In this document: in pieces, positions 57,421-64,000 of the stretch
Layout of the letters: the number at the start of each line of letters is the position of its first letter
How positions within the stretch are numbered: position 1 is the first letter of the stretch
Assembly: GCA_032629725.1 (NCBI GenBank)
Contig: JAFEVB010000015.1
Location: 1,426,001-1,490,000, forward strand
Source: Gremmenia infestans
Taxonomy: Eukaryota > Ascomycota > Leotiomycetes > Helotiales > Hamatocanthoscyphaceae
Direction of reading: 5' to 3'
DNA length: 64,000 nt
Program-made: the position numbers and the translations under genes
Notes under the pieces: generated by a model
Told to the model about the DNA's origin: nothing
What the model saw: the letters and a program-made list of their open reading frames with translations, nothing else
Database searches by the model: none

Positions 57421-60002
57421 ATGATGGACACTGAGGATGGGCAGTTCTTCATAAAGGTAAATCAGCACATCTTCCTGTCTGATTTATGCTAATGCAGAAA
57501 TTTCAGAACCTCTCCCACTTTGTTCGCACACACGAAAAAGCTCTCGCGAATGCCCTTCAACTGCGGCGTCAACAAACTCCTAAAAATGGCTCTTCCTCAA
57601 ACGTGTCGTCAGTTCGAAGTTCTGGAACGCCAGAATCACCTACCTCTTCGAATCAACCAGCAGCAGCTTCTTCCTCAACCTCGAGCACTCTTGCAGCGGC
57701 ACTTTCCCTCCCATACTTGACCTTCGCGTCTCATAATATCAAGCCTGCAAAACTTGCTTTAACCCCTCATCACCTCTTCTACCTCCTCTCCCGATTCGAA
57801 GATCTTGGTATTGCTGTTGGACCTATGAATGTTCGTTTAGAGAATCTCCACGCCGATACTACAGCAGCAAACTATGTCTCCTTTTTGGGCCAATCCCAGC
57901 GACCTAAGGGTCGCGGATCGGATAATGGATCCATTCATTCTGTGTCTAGTGTGAGAAGTGTTATGTCGGGTATGTCTAGTCTTTGGTCAAATTTCGGCCT
58001 TGGATCCGGAGCATCTGCCGCAAAGACAGAGAAGCAGAAAGCTGCCATCGAAGCGGACCTGAAGTATCTGTACTCGGCCTTTACGAAAATACCTTGCCTT
58101 AGACTCACACCGGATCGACGAGCCAGACTCATAGAAGGCTACGAAGAGTTCCCATTCGACTCTGCGGTTCCTCTCTACTCGTTCAAGAATCTCAGTGCTT
58201 TGGAGATCAGTGATATCGACTTCCGACAATTCTTTGGCTGGGATCGACTTGCAGAACAGCTCAGATCTCTGACAGTCAAGCGTGCAGGAATTGACGATCC
58301 AGCAGACATCCTCATAAATATTGTGCTTGATGATACAGACAAGCGACGGCGTCGTTCCTCAAAAGCTCAGATGTCTCCAACGACCACCTGGGCTACATCC
58401 TCGAGCCCCAAGAGAAGCCCAACCATACCGCATGCAGAACTGGTAAAGTCCAACTCGGCCCCTGGTTCGCCAGACCAGCGTGCCCATATCGGTGAGGATG
58501 ACTCGCGCACCGCTTCTTTGAAGCGAGCAGGCTCGGATGGTGCAAAGTCTCCTACTAAGTCGAGACCGAGGAGTAATTCTCCCGTTCGACCGACGAGCTC
58601 ACGAACTGGCTCTGCATACGGCCATTTGAGGGGGTCGCATAAGGTTAAGAGGTCTGGGTCAGGAAGTTCACATTCGAGCGCATCGGATGGCTGGCACAAT
58701 CCACGCAGCAGCTCGTCGAATTTGCTTTCGATGGGCGTCTTGCCGTCCTCAAAATGGAGATTTCTCAAACATCTCAGTCTTGCTGATAATGGTCTTACCT
58801 CCATATCCGCGGAGGGGTTAGCACCGTTGGCCAATACTCTTCATTCCTTAGATCTATCTTCGAACCTGTTCCAGCAGGTACCCGATTGTCTGGCATCCTT
58901 GACGGCACTACGAGCTCTGAACCTTTCGAACTGTATGATCAACTCGCTCCACTCATTAACCAGAAACCCGCTTCCTGCTATTTCGGCCCTTAATTTGAGA
59001 TCGAATCGACTTATATCTATCGCCGGTATTGAAAGGCTATATCCCCTAGAGAGACTCGATTTGCGAGATAATAAGATGACGGATCCTACAGAGCTTGCGA
59101 GATTGACGGGCATTCCTGATCTTCGAGAAATCTGGGTCTCGGGCAACCCCTTTGTCAAAACGCACAGCAATTATCGAATCACGATCTTCAACCTTTTCAG
59201 GAAAACTCCTGGCTATACCGAAGACATCCTCATCGATACATATGGACCTGGTTATAGTGAAAGGCGGCAATTGGTAGACAGAGTCGCTGAGAAGGCGAAT
59301 GTTCCTGTCGTTAAGCCAATCCCAGATTACGGCATATCGTCAGTGGATGTAAACAAGCCCATCATTGACTACCCACCTGCTCTTGCGCCTGCAGTACTCC
59401 GCAAGGAACGACCCCAACCGGTCCCTGCTACGAGTGAAGTGTATTCAAATTCTTCTGGTAGACGTAGACGAACACCGAAGCGGAGAATCGTGGATCTTTC
59501 CACTTCCGAGACCTCTCCTAGTAAACAAGCCCGTCCTGTCCAGTTTTCAGTGGAGGAAGCCGTCGATAATGCTGTAGGATTGGGGGCTGCCTATAATATG
59601 TGTCCAGACCCTTCACCTCGGACAGTGCCTTTGTATGTTCAATCCGAGCATCAACAACCCCAAGTTCAAGCCCAGGTCCCGCGAATAGACTCTACTGCTG
59701 TGCCTCGATTACCTCCTATACAGACAGTTCTTCATGAACCGCCACTTATTAAAACGCAACCTAGCAAGGAATCTCAAGACTGGAAGATTAGCGGCGAGCT
59801 ATATAGACAGAAGTTAGAAGCGTTGCGGAACGAAGTCGGCAATGGATGGCTCAGTGTGCTGAGCGAAGAAGGATGGGAAACACAAAAGAACGCCCAAGGA
59901 CAGGGCTTCACAGCGGCGGACTTCAGCCCGATGAGGCCAAGTCCAACGACACCTCGAGCCAACAGTCAACAAACAATACATAGCGGTCGAACGTTGGGGT
60001 GA
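57421..60002 (+). CDS. Leucine-rich-repeat protein with disordered flanks
   Basis: Two exons, 57421..57456 and 57498..60002, give 846 residues. The first exon has just 12 codons (MMDTEDGQFFIK) and joins to KFQNLSHFVRTHEK. After a Ser-rich stretch (about 40-80) comes a conserved-looking block (SLPYLTFASHNIKPAKLAL, LSRFEDLGIAV and a SFKNLSALEISDID segment) to about 290. A long Ser/Arg-rich disordered region (about 290-425) leads to five or six SDS22-type leucine-rich repeats at about 430-565 (LKHLSLADNGLTSI, LHSLDLSSNLFQQVP, LRALNLSNCMINSL, ISALNLRSNRLISI, LERLDLRDNKM). An LRR-cap-like end follows (LREIWVSGNPF). The C-terminal 280 residues are low complexity. Role unknown; likely a scaffold. 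Paralogues in fungi share the two-part plan, but no symbol is justified. Confidence 0.8.
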
Positions 60003-61731
60003 TCTTGACGCGTATAATTTTCGAATGGAGACATCACTTGTGCAGTGCATGTTCTCGGTAACGACAATATTAGTCGTTGCATAGGGAGGCTGTTTTGATA
60101 CCCTCGTCTCTGGAAGTAGCAGTGCTCGCCACTCTACCTTTGCTGGAGATTTCTTGCATTTGCGGCATCTTTCTAATAGCCATTTTCCTGTTTTCTTCCT
60201 CTGCATCGGTCATCAAGCATAGCGTGCGGGTTTGGGGGTCATATCATGCTTCTTCTCGCGATTTACTTTTACTATTCTCATAGCATGCTAGATCATGCTA
60301 ACTGTAGAGATCAATGGATGATCTGTGACTCTTGAGCATCAGAGCCCAGGGTCGAGATTGTTTGAATGTCTGTCTGTAAAATAAAGGTCTTTAAAGGGTT
60401 GGTTAGGCGGCGTTCCTAGCGAATTAGCATCTGTACTGCATGAGCGATTTGAAGTGACGGACGGATGGGTGGCATAATGAAATGGTTTTGAGCGTTCGAA
60501 CTTGAAGACTACCCTGCTGTGCTCGTATCTCTGCGAAGCTAGATCTTCTGTGACTTTATAAGGTTTCCGAGTTCCCAGTTCCCAAATTGAGCATAACCTT
60601 GGTATGAGTGTAAGAACTTACTTACCTAGGTAGGTATTACCTCTTCCTAAGACTCGGGACAGCCTTCTTAACGACTCCCATCATCTTCCCCGTCTTTGTC
60701 GAATTAGCCCGTGTCTCTATCTCTAACACAACCTCTCGCATCCTTGCTCAATAACACACAGTCTGAGGGTGAGAGATGAGTGGAAAATGGTGGATGTTTT
60801 GAAGGTGAATGTTTTGAAGTAGGGAGAGGGAGGTTTCAAGGCAAGATTACAGGAGAGTTGGCTTTTTGTTTTCTATTGGTGATAGTAGAGATGAGGTTCT
60901 CAATGGATGTTGATGTGTGGGGGGACTATTGAATTTGAGATAATCCTATGATTGTATATGAAAAGTCACCTTGAAAGTTCTCACCGGGGGATATTGAGAT
61001 TCAAGGAGGTTTTGGATCAGCAGTTATCTTCGTTTATTCCATTTGAATTTTATCTGTCTCTAACGATCATGTGTAGATATTGAAACTATATAGAATGTAT
61101 AGGATTCTATCAATGAGCCCCAGAGTCTGACTGATACCGATTTGAAAAGGATGTTGAGGTCCCCACTTACCCCGCGCCCCCTCTACTGCACATAGGAAAC
61201 TTACTGTAGCATGATAATCCCATCCAATTATTGCATGCCATGTCTCGAACAATTGGAAAGACGAGGTGGCATAACTCAATATCAAAATCGGGGTTTAAAA
61301 ATAGACTCAATTTGAGAGACCTAGGCCTATTCTTCGAGTCCTAAAAGTTTATTGCCGGATTCGCCGTAAACGCGTGGTGGAAGTCGCAACCGCGCAGAAC
61401 CTTCCTGCCGGCCAGTTCGCCGCACTTCCACTCTCAACAGGAAGCAGCTTAGGTTCCTTGGAACTAGCCGTACAGGCTCGATGGCGTTGGAAAATACGAG
61501 CAAAGATTCGCGTTTCTGCGGAGTACTGTGGATCAGAATCGTCACTTATAGGGATGTATTTGCACCAGGCAGAGGATTGTCGTGAGGCTGAGCCAATTAT
61601 AAATGGCAGAGTAATATTGTTGAGGCAGCGAGAGAAAAAACATGCTTGGCAGGCAAATAAGCGCTAGAAAGCGTCGCTGCTGGATCAGGAAGATTGGCGT
61701 GGTGGTGTGTATGTAATGTGTAAGCTGGGCA

Positions 61732-61755
61732 AGGGGGGAGGGGAGGGGAGGGGAG
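61732..61755. repeat. GGGGA simple repeat
   Basis: A GGGGA-type tract about 1 kb upstream of the PP1 start, made of runs of four or more G, so four-stranded folding is possible. Seen directly; no function claimed. Confidence 0.7.
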
Positions 61756-62527
61756 TTTGAGTCGAGATTCGAGGCAACACAAGTCGTTGATCGACCTCTT
61801 CCCATCAACTCCCAACTTCCATCTGCCAACTTGACAACAACGACGACAACGAGAATCCAACCAGCAACGGCTTGGATCTAAACTCCCCTGCTGTGTTGAT
61901 TATTACCACTGACCCTGCTGCTCCGGCACATTCTTGTTTCTTCGACCTTAAATAGGATCGCATTCCAACAAGCGTCAAGCGTTAAGCCTCCGACACCCCC
62001 AGTCTGTCTGGCCCGTACACAAGAAATCTAAAACCCAAAAGCCCCCTTGAACTTTTTGCAACGTCAACCCGACGACATCTCAGCAAAAGAACAAACACAC
62101 CACACTGCTGAATTCATCTCTCTGAATCCGCAGCATCGCAAAATTCACAAGACACTGCAAATTCTACTGCCGCAGCAAAAAAAGGTTCCAGCCCGGGTAC
62201 CTCGTTTATTTTAAAGCAAAAAACGCGATTTGGATTTGCACACATCGACACTGACAAAACACCTCCGAGTCTCCAAAGCATCACCGCCACAAACTGCCCC
62301 GGGCTACTCATACTGCGCGATTCAGTTATAGCGGCGTAGAGCTGTGCATAATAACAGCCTGACGATACACACTCAGCACCTCCTTTGCTGATAACAGAGG
62401 TGCCCCTAAGCCTTCCGAGGTTTCCCTTACAACTCCACTGCGAACAGGCTGCACAGGACAAGTCCTGCAAACATCTCGGAGACGCAGCTTTCTGCAGAGA
62501 GCTCACTGAGGCTGATTTCACTTCATT

Positions 62528-62625
62528 GTACGTGTGCCATTGCCTGCCAAGCCTGCTGGGTGAATCCAGCGCGGTACGGGTCTCATGTACTTCCCAAATT
62601 TTGCTAATTTTGCACGCGTCCCTAG
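62528..62625 (+). other. Probable 5'-leader intron of PP1
   Basis: Donor ATT|GTACGTGT at 62528, a branch-like TGCTAAT near 62602 and acceptor CCCTAG at 62625 fit a 98-nt intron. It would remove the ATG of a 20-codon upstream frame at 62585-62644, so leader splicing could relieve translational interference. Confidence 0.4.
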
Positions 62626-62753
62626 AGCAAAGGGTGAATCGTAGTCCTCCTCACAGCGAAATTGATCTAGACAGCTATCGAACAGCGACACATCCCTCAC
62701 TGCGGAAAACATAACCTCGCCGCGTTCCCTCCCCCACTCAGAGGCCAGAAGAC

Positions 62754-63931
62754 ATGGCGGACCAAAACGATGTAGATCTCGATTCCATCATCGACAGACT
62801 GTTGGAGGTACGAGGCAGCCGACCCGGCAAGCAAGTGCAGCTCTTAGAAGCAGAAATCCGTTATCTATGCACAAAGGCGCGAGAAATCTTCATCTCCCAA
62901 CCAATCCTCCTCGAACTAGAGGCACCAATCAAGGTATGCAAATGTGTCTAACTAACCCCTAGAAGCGCGATATTGGATGGTTTGCTGACTGTTGCGTGCC
63001 TTTAGATCTGTGGTGATATCCATGGCCAATATTATGATCTTCTCCGTTTGTTCGAGTACGGAGGCTTCCCTCCGGAGGCAAACTACCTCTTCCTAGGAGA
63101 CTACGTGGATAGAGGCAAGCAATCTCTTGAAACAATCTGCCTGCTCCTTGCCTACAAGATCAAATACCCTGAAAACTTTTTCATCTTGCGCGGTAACCAT
63201 GAATGCGCATCCATCAACCGCATCTACGGCTTCTACGATGAGTGTAAGAGACGGTACAATATCAAGCTTTGGAAGACATTCACGGACTGCTTCAACTGCC
63301 TTCCCATTGCGGCAATCATTGACGAGAAGATATTCACAATGCACGGCGGTCTTAGCCCAGATCTGAATTCCATGGAGCAGATCCGCCGTGTCATGCGACC
63401 CACCGATGTAAGTTCCCAGGATTCCTTTGCTTGCCAAGTTTCAGCGCCTCGAGAGACGGCTAGAGCTCTTACTGATAAAACTAGATTCCTGACTGCGGTC
63501 TGTTGTGCGATCTCCTCTGGTCCGATCCAGATAAGGACATCACCGGTTGGAGTGAAAACGACCGAGGTGTATCTTTTACCTTCGGCCCTGATGTCGTCTC
63601 CCGTTTCTTACAGAAGCATGATATGGATTTGATCTGCCGAGCCCATCAAGTAGTCGAAGACGGATATGAATTCTTTTCCAAGAGACAATTAGTCACCCTC
63701 TTTAGCGCACCCAACTACTGCGGAGAGTTTGACAATGCAGGCGCAATGATGAGCGTAGATGAGAGCTTGTTATGTTCGTTCCAGGTTAGTTGCTCAACCA
63801 TTCAAAGTATATGACAGCCATTGACCTCCAATTCGCAGATTCTGAAACCAGCGGAGAAGAAACAAAAGTACGTTTACGGTGGTCTAGGTGCCAGCAGGCC
63901 CGTCACCCCTCCGAGGAAGCAGAAAAAGTAG
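62754..63931 (+). CDS. Serine/threonine protein phosphatase PP1 catalytic subunit
   Basis: Metal-dependent phosphatase controlling mitosis, glycogen metabolism and many other processes with varied regulatory subunits (GLC7/dis2/bimG orthologue). Exons: 62754..62933, 63006..63407, 63485..63784 and 63839..63931, giving 324 residues, the normal length. All phosphoesterase motifs are intact and at the human numbering: GDIHGQ (63-68, Asp64, His66), GDYVDRG (91-97, Asp92), GNHE (123-126, Asn124, His125). LWSDPD, RAHQVVEDGYEFF and SAPNYCGEFDNAGAMMSVD follow. The C-tail carries RPVTPPRKQKK, with the TPPR site that Cdk phosphorylates in PP1. All joins are phase 0. The gene lies about 2.75 kb downstream of the LRR gene on the same strand and is complete in the window. 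Confidence 0.96.
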
Positions 63932-64000
63932 TATGAATATGAGAACAATTACGAACTTCCTTGTGTATAGCAGGTTCGGACGCAGATAAGCATAACTTCG

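Larger units (their letters stand above)
60003..62753. other. Intergenic, LRR 3' flank and PP1 leader
   Basis: About 2.75 kb. The left part is ordinary 3' flank, with TACCTAGGTAGGTA near 60624. From about 61730 a G-rich repeat and CA/CT-rich sequence form the likely upstream and leader region of PP1, including a candidate leader intron. No other gene is supported. Confidence 0.5.

Overview
This is eukaryotic DNA from a filamentous ascomycete (Pezizomycotina). The evidence is short GT-AG introns of about 50-100 nt, the protein families present (dynactin p62, NTO1-type PHD protein, FWD-1-like F-box/WD40 protein, DUF7704, DUF3431 and fungal P450) and CACGTG-bearing promoters. An RGS-LOV photoreceptor of the type described in Botrytis (BcLOV4) makes a Leotiomycete plausible, but that placement is an inference. 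No sign of bacterial, plasmid or phage DNA was seen.

Layout. The left half (1.7-32 kb) is gene-dense and conserved. In order it holds a zinc alcohol dehydrogenase (-), the histone-acetylation reader NTO1 (-), a DUF8004-like protein (+), dynactin p62 (+), ribosomal protein eS7 (-), an FWD-1/beta-TrCP-like F-box WD40 protein (-), a small DUF7704 membrane protein (+), cohesin SMC1 (-), glycerophosphocholine acyltransferase GPC1 (+) and the APC/C activator CDH1 (+). Intron boundaries were worked out by eye from splice consensus plus reading-frame continuity, and exon joins are given in each entry.

The middle (32-47 kb) is an accessory region. It has a decayed Helitron helicase fragment, an intron-containing tRNA-Glu(CTC), a cytochrome P450 with a CYP7/CYP8-like I-helix, the RGS-LOV photoreceptor, a membrane-anchored DUF3431 protein and a seven-helix receptor-like protein, separated by long gene-free stretches. 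The right part holds a mitochondrial membrane protein divergent from the pyruvate dehydrogenase E3-binding protein PDX1, then a gene desert of about 5.7 kb. It ends with a leucine-rich-repeat protein and the catalytic subunit of protein phosphatase 1.

Functional threads. Several genes concern cell-cycle and chromosome control (SMC1, CDH1, PP1, FWD-1), signalling (RGS-LOV, 7TM protein, PP1) and mitochondrial metabolism (PDX1, mitochondrial membrane protein). They are mostly unrelated housekeeping neighbours and do not form a gene cluster. The most notable gene is the complete RGS-LOV protein, which retains the flavin-adduct cysteine. The most notable non-genic signals are a 9-mer (TACTCCGTA) found six times in gene-free DNA, and the Helitron relic. 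I found no convincing wholly new system.
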